A stretch of DNA of 64,000 nucleotides from Atopobium sp. oral taxon 416 (GCF_018128285.1 NZ_CP072380.1:1426001-1490000); one strand, 5' to 3'. Positions 28,282 through 37,161 are shown, numbered from the stretch's first letter. Program-made: numbers and translations. Notes: a model not told the origin generated them from the sequence alone.

Positions 28282-29486
28282 TGTGCGTATGCCCCTCTCT
28301 GGGTGATTGTGTAGCGTTTGCTGGAGCCAGCTCCGAGCCAGGCGTCCATCTGTGCGCAGAACCGGTCAGTCTCCTCGGTCGGGACGAAGCACTGGATCGT
28401 GCCGCCGAAACCGCCGCCGTGGATGCGTGTGGCGCCCTTACCGTTGAGAGTGAGCTCTGCCAGGCCTAAGGCCACCATTGCAGGCTGGTTCTTTACATCG
28501 GTATTTGACGGAGAGACATTCTGCAGGAACATGGCGGAGGAGGCGCCGGAGGCGCGGGTGAGTTCGAGGAAGCGATCGATATCGTTAGCTTGCAGGGCTT
28601 CCCAACGCTTGTCGACCGAGGCGTTCTCCATGTAGTAGTGGATTGCTCTCAGCACGGCGCGGTCGCCGAGTTTTTTTCTCAAGGCTGGCACCTGCGCTTC
28701 GAAGTCAGCCTGTGGGACCTCACAGAGGCGGGTCTTGCCGAACTCATGGGCCACTGCTTGTATCTCTGCGGGCAGTGCCGCATAGTCAGCGGTGAGGTCC
28801 GCGTGGCTGCTGCCGACCTTAACGAGGCAGAGGCTGTAGCCGTTGGCTTCAAAGTCATAGTTGAGTTTCTGGAAGTACACGTGCCCTTTGTCATGGAAGT
28901 CCATAAAGGAGAGGCTTCCCAAGCACACGGCAGCCTGATCCATCAGTCCGCAGGGCTTGCCGAAGTAATTGTTCTCGGTGCGCTGGCTCATCTGCGCGAG
29001 TGCGATCGGTTCGATCGCCTCGCCGGGCCACAGGGTCTCCATCGCGCGGCCGTAGGCGGCTTCCACTGCCGCAGAGCTGGAGAGTCCGCCGCCGGAGGGG
29101 ATGCTGCAGACACTCGCGAGGTCAAAGCCCTTGGCTTCGCGTCCGGTCTTAACCATCTCGTGTGCCGTGCCACGCACAAGCGCCTGTGAGGTTTCCTTCT
29201 CGTCTTCCTGAACCGAGAGGTCATTGAGACTCACCTCGAAGAGGGGGAAGGCGGCATCCTTGATGCGGACCGTGTTGGTGTTGTTGAGGCGCGCGATTGC
29301 GTCGATCGATACATCGAGGGAGCCGGCGATAATGTGGCCGCCCTCGTGATCGGTGTGGTTGCCTGCGATCTCACTGCGTCCGGGAGCGTACACATAGACT
29401 AAGGAATCTTTATCAGAGACCTCGCCGAATGTCTGTTTAAAGAGGTCGAGCGCTTTAGCGCCTTCCGGAGGGAGCGTGTGTGCCAT
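28272..29486 (-). CDS. galK: Galactokinase
   Basis: GHMP kinase that phosphorylates alpha-D-galactose at C1. The 404-residue product has the galactokinase signature GRSEIAGNHTDHEGG near residue 35, the GHMP ATP-binding motif PSGGGLSSSAAVE, and the C-terminal motif RIHGGGFGGTIQCFVP. Length is normal. An AAAGGA ribosome-binding site precedes ATG 29486. It sits 26 bases after galM and overlaps galT, so the three genes form one transcript, probably repressed by the divergent LacI-type regulator. Confidence 0.96.
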   Translation of the reverse strand: MAHTLPPEGAKALDLFKQTFGEVSDKDSLVYVYAPGRSEIAGNHTDHEGGHIIAGSLDVSIDAIARLNNTNTVRIKDAAFPLFEVSLNDLSVQEDEKETSQALVRGTAHEMVKTGREAKGFDLASVCSIPSGGGLSSSAAVEAAYGRAMETLWPGEAIEPIALAQMSQRTENNYFGKPCGLMDQAAVCLGSLSFMDFHDKGHVYFQKLNYDFEANGYSLCLVKVGSSHADLTADYAALPAEIQAVAHEFGKTRLCEVPQADFEAQVPALRKKLGDRAVLRAIHYYMENASVDKRWEALQANDIDRFLELTRASGASSAMFLQNVSPSNTDVKNQPAMVALGLAELTLNGKGATRIHGGGFGGTIQCFVPTEETDRFCAQMDAWLGAGSSKRYTITQRGAYAQWL

Positions 29487-29512
29487 GGTTGGAATCCTTT
29501 CTTGGACACTAG

Positions 29513-30592
29513 TTAGGCTTGCGTTGTATGGCCAAGTCGCCAGATGATCTGCTCTGAGTAGGGGCAGCCTGGCTTACAGATAGGTTGTGGCCAGTCAGGG
29601 TGGTGTGAGCAGTCCGGGTAGTATTCCGCTTCAAAGGCAAAGCCGGACTGTGGATGGTAGTCGACGCCGCCCTTTGCATCCTTATCTCCCAACCAGTTGC
29701 CTGTGTAGAGGTGGGCACCGGGTGCGGTAAGGAGCATATCGAGGGTGCGCCCGCTTCGGGTGTCCTTTGCGTGCAGCGCCGGGCGCGGTGCGGCTCCTGC
29801 CTTCCAACCGTCGATTACAAAGCAGTGGTCATAGCCGTGGGCGATCTTGAGCTGCGGGTCATCAGCATTGATATCTTTCAGCAATGATTTGGGCTGCGTG
29901 AAGTCGAAGGGAGTGCCGGCAACCGGGGCAATATCGCCGCGGGAGACTGAGTCTTCCCGCAGAGGGATATACAAGTGTGCCTTGAGCTGTACGGTAGCCT
30001 CGCCACCTCCAGGCTGCGTTGCGCCGCGCAGGTTAAAGTAGGCGTGGTTGGACATATTGACGAAAGTGGGGGTATCGGTGGTGACCGTGTGGGTGCACTT
30101 CAGCTCTGCACCATCCTCGATCTCTGTGAGGGTATAGCGCACAGTGAAGTGTCGGTTTCCCGGCAGCCCGAAGACGCCGTCAGCAAGGTCGAGCGAGAAG
30201 ATAACGGAGTTGTTCTCCTCGTCGAGCGCGGTGCCCCAGACCCGCTTGTGCAGCCCTGAATTGAGGTCGGTGTGCAAGTTGTTCCGGTTGTTGGGTCCCT
30301 CGTTTTTAGGAAGCTGGTAGGTCTTCCCATCCACCACGACCTCAGCTTTATTGGATCTGTTGGCACTTGGGCCGATCGTTGCGCCGAAGCAGGCCGGGTT
30401 GTCGAAGTAATCTTCGGTACGGTCGAAACCTAAGACGATGTCAGCAGGGATGCCGTGGGCATCGGGGGCAATGATCTTTAAAATAGTGGCACCGAAGTTC
30501 ATTACGCGGACGGCGTAGTCGTCGCATTTGAGCTCGTAGGCATCGATCTGTTCGTGGGTGGGGGAGGTTCCGATCGGGAACTGGGTAACCAT
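29513..30592 (-). CDS. galM: Aldose 1-epimerase (galactose mutarotase)
   Basis: Interconverts beta- and alpha-galactose so that GalK can use it. The 359-residue product has the family features NFGATILKI, GPSANRSNKA, the NLHTDLNSGLHKRVW segment, MSNHAYFNLRG with the catalytic histidine region, YDHCFVIDG, and the C-terminal GFAFEAEYYPDC with the catalytic glutamate. The start ATG 30592 is preferred because AAAGG lies eight bases upstream; GTG 30598 would abut the ribosome-binding site. First gene of the galMKT operon, divergent from the regulator at 30759. Confidence 0.94.
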   Translation of the reverse strand: MVTQFPIGTSPTHEQIDAYELKCDDYAVRVMNFGATILKIIAPDAHGIPADIVLGFDRTEDYFDNPACFGATIGPSANRSNKAEVVVDGKTYQLPKNEGPNNRNNLHTDLNSGLHKRVWGTALDEENNSVIFSLDLADGVFGLPGNRHFTVRYTLTEIEDGAELKCTHTVTTDTPTFVNMSNHAYFNLRGATQPGGGEATVQLKAHLYIPLREDSVSRGDIAPVAGTPFDFTQPKSLLKDINADDPQLKIAHGYDHCFVIDGWKAGAAPRPALHAKDTRSGRTLDMLLTAPGAHLYTGNWLGDKDAKGGVDYHPQSGFAFEAEYYPDCSHHPDWPQPICKPGCPYSEQIIWRLGHTTQA

Positions 30593-30659
30593 AGGCACCC
30601 TTTCTGTCGTGAGTGAGCGCGATAAGGTACACGAAAGCGTGGTGATTCGTTACATATAT

Positions 30660-30692
30660 AGTATATGTTAACGTACTCATAGAGTATATCAA
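30660..30692 (-). promoter_or_regulatory. galM promoter region with LacI-type operator
   Basis: Operator-like ATGTTAACGTACTCAT occupies 30665-30680. On the minus strand TATACT (30665-30660) is a good -10, with TTGATA (30692-30687) upstream at a long 21-base spacing. The operator fills the spacer, so a bound repressor would block the promoter. On the plus strand TGG-TATGAT (30713-30721) is an extended -10 for the regulator gene. The same operator occurs before mglB. Confidence 0.55.
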
Positions 30693-30758
30693 CCTGTCCT
30701 ATACGGTACAACTGGTATGATTTATTCCGCTAACGGTAATTGCTTAAAGAGGAGAGCT

Positions 30759-31814
30759 ATGGCGGACGAGTCCGATTCTCAGACAGCGAGACATATGAAC
30801 GTTGTACAAAATCCCAAACGGACTGTCTCGATGTCTGATGTGGCGCAAGCCGCCGGCGTCTCACAGCAGACGGTCTCCAGGGTAGCCAATGGAAAGACCA
30901 ATGTGAGCCCTGATACCCGTAAGCGGGTCCTGAAAGCGATGCATACACTGGGGTTTCGCCCCAACTATGCGGGCAGATCGCTGCGTCAGGGAAGCTACCA
31001 TGCAGTCGGCCTCTACGTGTATGACATCACCGAGATCGGCAATTTCAATATGCTGAAAGGCATCCTGGAGGCTACCCGGGAACCGGGGTACGCGGTCACA
31101 ATGCTCGAGCGGCCGGAGGGTTCCGCCTTTTCGCTCTCTGAGGTTTCACAGCGGATGGCGGCGCTGCCGGTAGACGGTATGGTCATCGGTATGAGCCGGA
31201 TGGCAACGGACTTCAATGAGTTTGTGCCGCAGCCTGGGATGAATACCGTGATCGTCACGATGTATTCCCACCCACGCTGCACCACCGTGGATTCAGATCA
31301 ATACGGCTGCTCTTACCTGGTTATGAATCACCTCTATGGGTATGGACATCGCCAAATTCGCTTTGTAGCGGGACCTGTACACTCCATCGACAGCCAGTTC
31401 AGAGAGCGGGGGTGGAGGGACTTTATGCGTGACCACAACCTGGAGCTGCATGAGCCTATCCACGGAGATTGGACCGCAAATGGGGGCTATGAGATCGGAG
31501 CTAAGTTAGCGCAGGATAAGCAGATGACCGCTATCTATGTGGCGAATGACCAGATGGCTATGGGTGTCATAGCGGCACTGCGCGATGCAGGTCTGAGGGT
31601 CCCCGAAGACATCAGTGTGGTCGGAGTCGATGACGCACTGGAGAAGACGGTTCCCAATGTCGGGCTCACCACGGTCCGCTTTGACCTAGTGGAGCGCGGC
31701 CGGGTTGTGTTTGAGAATGTGGTGAACGGCCCCACTGGGCATCCGCTTGCGATCCGCATTCCTGGCAAGCTGATCAAGCGACGTTCAGTAGCTCCGGCAC
31801 ATCCGCGGACGTAA
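30759..31814 (+). CDS. LacI-family transcriptional regulator of the gal/mgl genes
   Basis: 351 residues. The N-terminal LacI helix-turn-helix is SMSDVAQAAGVSQQTVSRVA with the hinge helix region VLKAMHTLGFRPNYAGRSLR, about residues 24-75. A periplasmic-binding-protein-like sensor domain follows (AIYVANDQMAMGVIAALRDA, ISVVGVDDALEKTVP). ATG 30759 is chosen because AAAGAGGAG lies just upstream. It lies between galMKT and mglBAC and has its own extended -10 promoter. By position it is probably a galactose-responsive repressor (GalR-like). The ligand is inferred, not shown, and the protein may also autoregulate. Confidence 0.88.
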   Translation: MADESDSQTARHMNVVQNPKRTVSMSDVAQAAGVSQQTVSRVANGKTNVSPDTRKRVLKAMHTLGFRPNYAGRSLRQGSYHAVGLYVYDITEIGNFNMLKGILEATREPGYAVTMLERPEGSAFSLSEVSQRMAALPVDGMVIGMSRMATDFNEFVPQPGMNTVIVTMYSHPRCTTVDSDQYGCSYLVMNHLYGYGHRQIRFVAGPVHSIDSQFRERGWRDFMRDHNLELHEPIHGDWTANGGYEIGAKLAQDKQMTAIYVANDQMAMGVIAALRDAGLRVPEDISVVGVDDALEKTVPNVGLTTVRFDLVERGRVVFENVVNGPTGHPLAIRIPGKLIKRRSVAPAHPRT

Positions 31815-31835
31815 GACTGTTCATAGCTGCTAGCG

Positions 31836-31861
31836 TTGACATTTAAATGAGTACGTTGCAT
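31836..31861 (+). promoter_or_regulatory. -35 element with overlapping operator before mglB
   Basis: A consensus TTGACA (31836-31841) is followed by ATGAGTACGTTGCAT (31847-31861), whose reverse complement shares AACGTACTCAT with the galM operator. The -10 is poor (CATCGT at 17 spacing). Probably an operator over a promoter for mglBAC; the exact promoter is uncertain. Confidence 0.4.
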
Positions 31862-31984
31862 CGTTCATTGAGGCATTTCCTCACCTAAGGGATGTGTTCT
31901 TTCCCGCTGTTATCTACCGTTCAGCGTCAAAATATAACCATTTGCTAGAAAGAGAATAACAGTAGATTTCACTCTGCGGTCTAT

Positions 31985-32000
31985 ATGTTAACGTAACCAT
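31985..32000 (+). promoter_or_regulatory. Second operator-like site before mglB
   Basis: ATGTTAACGTAACCAT differs from the galM operator ATGTTAACGTACTCAT at two positions. It is preceded by TAT as in the galM site. Located 124 bases before the mglB start. The rest of the 31815-32123 gap shows no gene. Confidence 0.6.
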
Positions 32001-32123
32001 CAAGAACCAAAGTTGAGATCCACCGTATCCTCTGATGGCTCACTTGGCATGAGGTAAGGCTTTGCGATCGCATACGACGAAGGATTTCAGACTATGCACA
32101 ATGGGAGGAAAGGGGCCGATCTT

Positions 32124-33389
32124 ATGGCAGTGTCACGTCGTCAGTTTCTGCAGCTCTGCGGGCTGTGTGCTGCAGGAGTCGTAGGAACAAATCTTGCGGG
32201 CTGCGGCGGGGAATCCGCCTCGAGCGTGGTCCCGAATACTGAAAAGCCGGTCGTCTTCTTTAATCGCCAACCGTCCAATGGTTCTACCGGCGAGATCGAT
32301 ATGACAACGCTCACATTCAACAAGGACACCTATTACGTCGGCTTCGATGCGCAGCAAGGTGGCGAGCTTGAGGGCCAGATGGTCGTCGACTACATCAAGA
32401 ACCATATCGACACGGTCGACCGCAACGGAGACGGAACCATCGGTTACATTCTGGCAATCGGCGACGTGGGCCACAACGACTCCATCGCCCGTACTCGCGG
32501 CGTCCGTAAAGCACTCGGCACTGCCGTTGAGGAGAATGGTGTAATCAACACCGGTGCTACCGGCACCAACGCTGACGGTTCTTCAGACATCGTGCAGGAC
32601 GGCGAGATCGAGGTCGCCGGCAAGACCTTCAAGATCCGTGAACTGGCAAGCCAGGAGATGAAGACCACTGCAGGCGCTACCTGGGATGCCCCGACCGCAG
32701 GTAACGCAATCGGCACCTGGGCAGCCTCCTTCGGCGATCAGATCGACCTGGTTGTCTCCAACAATGACGGTATGGGAATGGCGATGTTCAATTCCTGGTC
32801 CTACTCAAACCACGTTCCGACTTTCGGCTACGACGCAAACGCCGACGCGGTCGCCGCAATCCCGAATGGCTACGGCGGGACGATCTCTCAGAACCCGGCC
32901 GTGCAGGCCTACATCAATCTCCGCCTGTCCCGAAATTCCCTTGACGGGGTGGACTTCCAGACCGGCATCTCTACGCCGGATGACAAGGGCAACATCATCT
33001 CCCCGGATGACTACCGCTACAGCGAGGACGAGCGTTCCTTCTATGCGATGAACCTGATGGTCAACGCCGATACCTACGAGAACTTCCTGGATTCGACCAA
33101 GCTCTATGAGACCGCACAGACCGCGCTCGATGAGTCTACCAGCCCCACAAAGAAAGTTTGGGCTTCCATCTACAACGCGGCGGATAACTTCCTGTCCTCC
33201 ACCTATCGGCCGCTGCTCCAGAAGTATCAGGAACTCATGAACTTCAAGATCGACTTCGTCGCCGGTGACGGACAGAGTGAGTCTTCGGTCTCCAACAGAC
33301 TGGCGAACCCGAGCGACTACGACGCCTTTGCAATCAACATGGTCAAGACCGATAACGGGGCTTCCTACACTGGAATCTTAAGGCAGTAA
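32124..33389 (+). CDS. mglB: Galactose/methyl-galactoside ABC transporter substrate-binding lipoprotein
   Basis: Periplasmic-binding-protein type sugar receptor anchored as a lipoprotein. The 421-residue product starts AVSRRQFLQLCGLCAAGVVG with a twin-arginine-like SRRQFL pattern and lipobox LAGC at about residue 27-30. The MglB fold is supported by VVFFNRQPS, YYVGFDAQQGGELEGQMVVD, VSNNDGMGMAM and the calcium-loop-like VDRNGDGTIGYIL. It is longer than E. coli MglB (~330) because of inserted segments and an extended C-terminal part. ATG 32124 is chosen after the purine-rich AAAGGGG; ATG 32094 is a weaker alternative. First gene of mglB-mglA-mglC. Confidence 0.9.
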   Translation: MAVSRRQFLQLCGLCAAGVVGTNLAGCGGESASSVVPNTEKPVVFFNRQPSNGSTGEIDMTTLTFNKDTYYVGFDAQQGGELEGQMVVDYIKNHIDTVDRNGDGTIGYILAIGDVGHNDSIARTRGVRKALGTAVEENGVINTGATGTNADGSSDIVQDGEIEVAGKTFKIRELASQEMKTTAGATWDAPTAGNAIGTWAASFGDQIDLVVSNNDGMGMAMFNSWSYSNHVPTFGYDANADAVAAIPNGYGGTISQNPAVQAYINLRLSRNSLDGVDFQTGISTPDDKGNIISPDDYRYSEDERSFYAMNLMVNADTYENFLDSTKLYETAQTALDESTSPTKKVWASIYNAADNFLSSTYRPLLQKYQELMNFKIDFVAGDGQSESSVSNRLANPSDYDAFAINMVKTDNGASYTGILRQ

Positions 33390-33517
33390 CCACTATACAT
33401 CAGCGTTTCTTCTGAACGTAGTCCTCTGTTTTTCGAGCGGGGGAGGAGTGAGTGTTCTCCGCGCTCTCAGCGCATACCGATCGAGTTTTTACAGGATGGG
33501 AATAGAGGGGTGGACAT

Positions 33518-35029
33518 ATGACGGAATCGACACCAGACGGCATCGTCCTTTCGATCAGAGGGATGAGCAAGACGTTCGGCCGCAACCGCGTGCTTGACCA
33601 CATCGATCTCGACGTACGCCGCGGTACCGTGATGGGGCTGATGGGTGAGAACGGCGCCGGTAAGTCAACGATGATGAACTGCCTGTTCGGCACCTATCAG
33701 AAGGATGAGGGCACGATCATCCTCGACGGCAAAGAGGTCAACTTTTCAGGTCCGAAAGATGCCCTGGAAAACGGCGTCTCTATGGTGCACCAGGAGCTCA
33801 ACCAGTGCCTGGACAGAAGCGTGGTGGATAACCTCTACCTGGGGCGCTATCCGACTAACGGCGCGGGTGTTGTGGATGAGGGCCGCATGAAACGTGGGGC
33901 AAGCGACCTCTTCCGCAGGCTGGACATGATGGTGAACCTGACGCAACCGATGCGGAACATGTCCGTCTCACAGCGCCAGATGTGCGAGATCGCCAAAGCC
34001 ATCTCCTACAATGCGAAGGTCATCGTGCTCGACGAGCCTACCTCGTCGCTTATGGACAACGAAGTGGACAAGCTCTTCGATATGATGCGCAAGCTGCGCG
34101 ACTCCGGGATCTCGCTCATCTACATCTCCCACAGGATGGATGAGATCTTTGAGATCTGCGACGACGTGTCAGTCCTTCGTGACGGCAAGCTCGTTATGAC
34201 CAAGCCGACCAACGAGACCAACATGAACGAGCTTATTTCCGCAATGGTCGGCCGTTCGCTCTCCCAGCGCTTCCCACCGGTAGACAACCATCCGGGCGAG
34301 CCGATCCTCAAGATCCAGCACCTCTCCACCAAGTACGCGCCGCATCTGCGTGACATCTCCTTCGAGGTGCGCAAAGGCGAGATCTTCGGGCTCTACGGCC
34401 TGGTCGGTGCGGGCAGAACCGAGCTTTTGGAGACGGTCTTCGGGATCCGTACCCGTGCGGCAGGGCGTGTGTACTTCAGAGACAAGCTGATGAACTTCCA
34501 CAGCGCCCGCGACGCAATGAACAGCGGTTTCGCGATGATCACCGAGGAGCGCAAGGCCAACGGCCTCTTCCTTAAAGGGGACCTCACCTTCAACACCACG
34601 ATCGCCAACCTCGACCACTACAAGAACGGGCCTGCTCTCTCCAACCAGAAGATGCTCGACGCCACCAACAAGGAGATCAAAACGATGCGCATCAAGTGCA
34701 TGGGGCCAAACGATCTGATCCCAAGCCTTTCCGGTGGCAACCAGCAGAAGGTCATCTTCGGCAAGTGGCTCGAGCGTCACCCCCAGGTCTTCATGATGGA
34801 TGAGCCGACCCGCGGCATCGACGTCGGTGCCAAGTACGAGATCTATCAACTCATTATTGAGATGGCCAAACACGGCACCACGATCGTCGTCGTCTCCTCG
34901 GAGATGCCGGAGATCTTGGGCATCACGAACCGCATCGGGGTTATGTCAAACGGGCGCCTGTCCAGCATTGTCAATACGAAAGATACCAGCCAAGAAGAAC
35001 TTCTACGTTTGAGCACCAAATACCTGTAG
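33518..35029 (+). CDS. mglA: Galactose/methyl-galactoside ABC transporter ATP-binding protein
   Basis: 503 residues with two tandem ABC domains, as usual for sugar importers of the MglA/RbsA type. The first domain has Walker A GENGAGKST, signature VSQRQMCEIAKA (degenerate) and Walker B VIVLDEPTSSL. The second domain has a degenerate P-loop (GLVGAGRTEL), signature LSGGNQQKV and Walker B VFMMDEPTRGIDVG. All features are those of a functional MglA. A GAGGGG ribosome-binding site precedes ATG 33518. Its stop directly abuts the mglC leader ATGAGGAGG, so the genes are coupled. Confidence 0.95.
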   Translation: MTESTPDGIVLSIRGMSKTFGRNRVLDHIDLDVRRGTVMGLMGENGAGKSTMMNCLFGTYQKDEGTIILDGKEVNFSGPKDALENGVSMVHQELNQCLDRSVVDNLYLGRYPTNGAGVVDEGRMKRGASDLFRRLDMMVNLTQPMRNMSVSQRQMCEIAKAISYNAKVIVLDEPTSSLMDNEVDKLFDMMRKLRDSGISLIYISHRMDEIFEICDDVSVLRDGKLVMTKPTNETNMNELISAMVGRSLSQRFPPVDNHPGEPILKIQHLSTKYAPHLRDISFEVRKGEIFGLYGLVGAGRTELLETVFGIRTRAAGRVYFRDKLMNFHSARDAMNSGFAMITEERKANGLFLKGDLTFNTTIANLDHYKNGPALSNQKMLDATNKEIKTMRIKCMGPNDLIPSLSGGNQQKVIFGKWLERHPQVFMMDEPTRGIDVGAKYEIYQLIIEMAKHGTTIVVVSSEMPEILGITNRIGVMSNGRLSSIVNTKDTSQEELLRLSTKYL

Positions 35030-35044
35030 ATGAGGAGGAGGACC

Positions 35045-36694
35045 ATGGCATCAAATAGTATCCTTACGGCGAAACAGCAAAAACAGCTGCTTCAGCCCAT
35101 ACAAGACTACGTCGGCGGCATCCAGAAACAAGTCGATGCGCTGCGCGCCGACGGCACCACCAAAATCGTGTCCTTGCAGTCAGATATCGACGCGACGAAG
35201 CGGGACAACGTGCTCACCGGCGAAGAGCGTGAGCGTGTCCTTTCCGGCCTCCAGAGCGAGATGGACAAGGCCAAGCAAGTCGAGGCAGCCAACAGAGATA
35301 AGGTTGCAAGCCTGATCGGCGACGCCGAGGACTACCTGAAAGAGCACTACGACACCGAGTACTTAAATCCGGTCAAAGCAAGCTGCGCCCAACAGCGTGA
35401 GATCGAGGACTCCAAATATAAGCAACAGTTGGAGAAGCTCGCGCAGGAGCACGAGAACAACCTCTCCGGGCTCTCCGACAAGCAGGAGATTAAGGAAGAG
35501 AACTACGTCTACAAGAACAAACAGTTTGACGCAAAGGCAACCTACCAGCAGCGCCTGCAGCAGATCAAAGACTGTGAGCACGAGGCGTTCACCTATTGCT
35601 ACCACCTGATCGATATGCTACGCATGGGCCGTTTCACCGCCTCTGAGAGATTCTCCCAGCGCTGGGAAAACTACAAGTACAACTTCAACCTGCGCACCTT
35701 CCTGCTCAACAACGGCCTCTATATCGCAATCATCATCGTCTTCGCGATCCTCTGTGCGATCACCCCGGCAATCAAGGGTACCTACCTGCTCACCTGGCAG
35801 AACGTCCTCAATATTCTGCAGCAGGCGGCACCGCGAATGTTTCTGGCTCTCGGCGTCGCAGGCCTGATCCTGCAGACCGGCACTGACCTTTCAATCGGAC
35901 GTATGGTCGGCATGTCCATGGTTGCCGCGACCATCATTATGCACCAAGGTCCCAACACCGGCACCGTTTTCGGCTATGTCTTTGACTTCTCCGGTATGCC
36001 GATCCCTGCACGCATCTTCCTCGCGCTGGTTGTCTGCGTAGCACTCTGCACCCTCTTCTCCGCAATCGCCGGCTTCTTTACCGCGCGCTTCAAGATGCAC
36101 TGGTTCGTGTCCACAATGGCCAACATGCTGATCATCTTCGGCCTCACGACCTATGCAACTAAGGGTGTTTCCTTCGGCGCTATCGATCCGATCATTCCTG
36201 AAATTGTCACCCCGAAATGGGGACCTTTCCCGACGATCATCCTCTGGACTGTCGGCGCAATTGCAGTCGTGTGGTTCATCTGGAACAAGACCACCTTCGG
36301 TAAGGATATGTACGCAGTCGGTGGCAACCCTGACGCCGCAGCAGTCTCCGGCATCAACGTTTTTGCTGTCTCCATCGGTGCCTTCATCCTCGCAGGGATC
36401 CTCTACGGCTTCGGCTCCTGGCTCGAGTGCATCCGTATGTTCGGCTCCGGCTCCGCAGCTTACGGTCAAGGTTGGGAAATGGACGCAATCGCAGCCTGTG
36501 TGGTCGGTGGCATCTCCTTCACCGGCGGCATCGGTAAGATCTCCGGCGTGGTTGTCGGCGTCCTGATCTTCACCGCCCTGACCTATTCCCTGACGATCCT
36601 GGGCATCGATACCAATCTGCAGTTCGTCTTCTCCGGCATCATCATCCTGATCGCGGTCACGCTTGACTGCCTGAAGTACGTTCAGAAGAAGTGA
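35045..36694 (+). CDS. mglC: Galactose/methyl-galactoside ABC transporter permease with N-terminal coiled-coil extension
   Basis: 549 residues, against about 335 for ordinary MglC. Residues 1-220 are soluble and helical, rich in Lys, Gln, Glu and Asp, with heptad-like stretches (about 25-95 and 115-180), and include two Cys. From about 224 a standard permease follows: NGLYIAIIIVFAILCAITP, the LQTGTDLSIGRMVGMSM loop, ARFKMHWFVSTMANML, and the cytoplasmic NPDAAAVSGINV segment. About 8-10 membrane helices in total. ATG 35045 is chosen since AGGAGG lies six bases before it. The extension is fused in frame with no sign of a frameshift. It may brace MglA or bind a cytoplasmic partner; this is inference. 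Confidence 0.92.
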   Translation: MASNSILTAKQQKQLLQPIQDYVGGIQKQVDALRADGTTKIVSLQSDIDATKRDNVLTGEERERVLSGLQSEMDKAKQVEAANRDKVASLIGDAEDYLKEHYDTEYLNPVKASCAQQREIEDSKYKQQLEKLAQEHENNLSGLSDKQEIKEENYVYKNKQFDAKATYQQRLQQIKDCEHEAFTYCYHLIDMLRMGRFTASERFSQRWENYKYNFNLRTFLLNNGLYIAIIIVFAILCAITPAIKGTYLLTWQNVLNILQQAAPRMFLALGVAGLILQTGTDLSIGRMVGMSMVAATIIMHQGPNTGTVFGYVFDFSGMPIPARIFLALVVCVALCTLFSAIAGFFTARFKMHWFVSTMANMLIIFGLTTYATKGVSFGAIDPIIPEIVTPKWGPFPTIILWTVGAIAVVWFIWNKTTFGKDMYAVGGNPDAAAVSGINVFAVSIGAFILAGILYGFGSWLECIRMFGSGSAAYGQGWEMDAIAACVVGGISFTGGIGKISGVVVGVLIFTALTYSLTILGIDTNLQFVFSGIIILIAVTLDCLKYVQKK

Positions 36695-36737
36695 CTTCCT
36701 CTCCCTCTTAGCGTAGGTATTGTACTCCTCTCATCGT

Positions 36738-36770
36738 CCCCCCGGCGTCTCAAACAGATGCTGGGGGTTT
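36738..36770 (+). terminator. Terminator of the mgl operon
   Basis: CCCCCGGCGTCT (36739-36750) pairs with AGATGCTGGGGG (36756-36767), with a five-base loop CAAAC and trailing TTTGTT. Lies 44 bases after the mglC stop. Confidence 0.8.
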
Positions 36771-36939
36771 GTTCTGAATGAATGGGTCCCTGAATGCTCC
36801 GTAGCTGCTCTGATCAGACGTATAACCTGCAGGAGGGAGGCAAAGCAGCCCTATCAGTAGCAACTCGTGCGTGGACTTTTAGAAATTATCGGGATATTGG
36901 GGTTCTCAGCTGCCCCGAATTTACCAAGGAGCGGTGTTT

Positions 36940-37023
36940 GTGGTAGAACTAACTCACGACAAGACAAAGCAAGCAGAAGGTTGCCGCGTGAGTGTTTCAA
37001 GTGTTTCGACGCAAACTAAATAG
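36940..37023 (+). CDS. Possible 27-residue leader peptide before thrS
   Basis: A short frame GTG (36940) to TAG (37023) with AGGAG (36927-36931) eight bases upstream, a correctly spaced ribosome-binding site. The peptide starts MVELTHDKTK and ends VSTQTK. It has four Thr and five Ser codons in 27. A terminator hairpin (37084-37118) and then thrS follow. This arrangement would suit attenuation by threonine or by charged tRNA-Thr, but the Thr codons are spread out rather than clustered. It could also be the relic of a lost TGS domain of thrS or chance. No T-box motif is visible. Confidence 0.3.
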   Translation: MVELTHDKTKQAEGCRVSVSSVSTQTK

Positions 37024-37083
37024 GCGTCTGTCCCGTACCAGGCGAGAGACTATGTCAAGTTGACAGGCGCCATGTAGATGCTC

Positions 37084-37118
37084 GCTCCTAGCAAACAAGC
37101 TAGCTAGGAGCAATTTTT
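37084..37118 (+). terminator. Terminator/attenuator 44 bases upstream of thrS
   Basis: GCTCCTAGC (37084-37092) pairs perfectly with GCTAGGAGC (37103-37111), loop AAACAAGCTA, followed by AATTTTT. It is 341 bases beyond its nearest upstream annotated terminator and directly precedes thrS, so it more likely attenuates thrS than ends mglC. Confidence 0.7.
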
Positions 37119-37161
37119 ATGGTTCGATGTTGTTGTTTTGTATACCTACAGGAGAGAATAG

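Noticed and set aside
36780-36940. T-box or other riboswitch before thrS
   Set aside because: No T-box sequence; only a weak GCTGCT/AGCAGC pairing. The nearby hairpin is kept as an attenuator candidate only.
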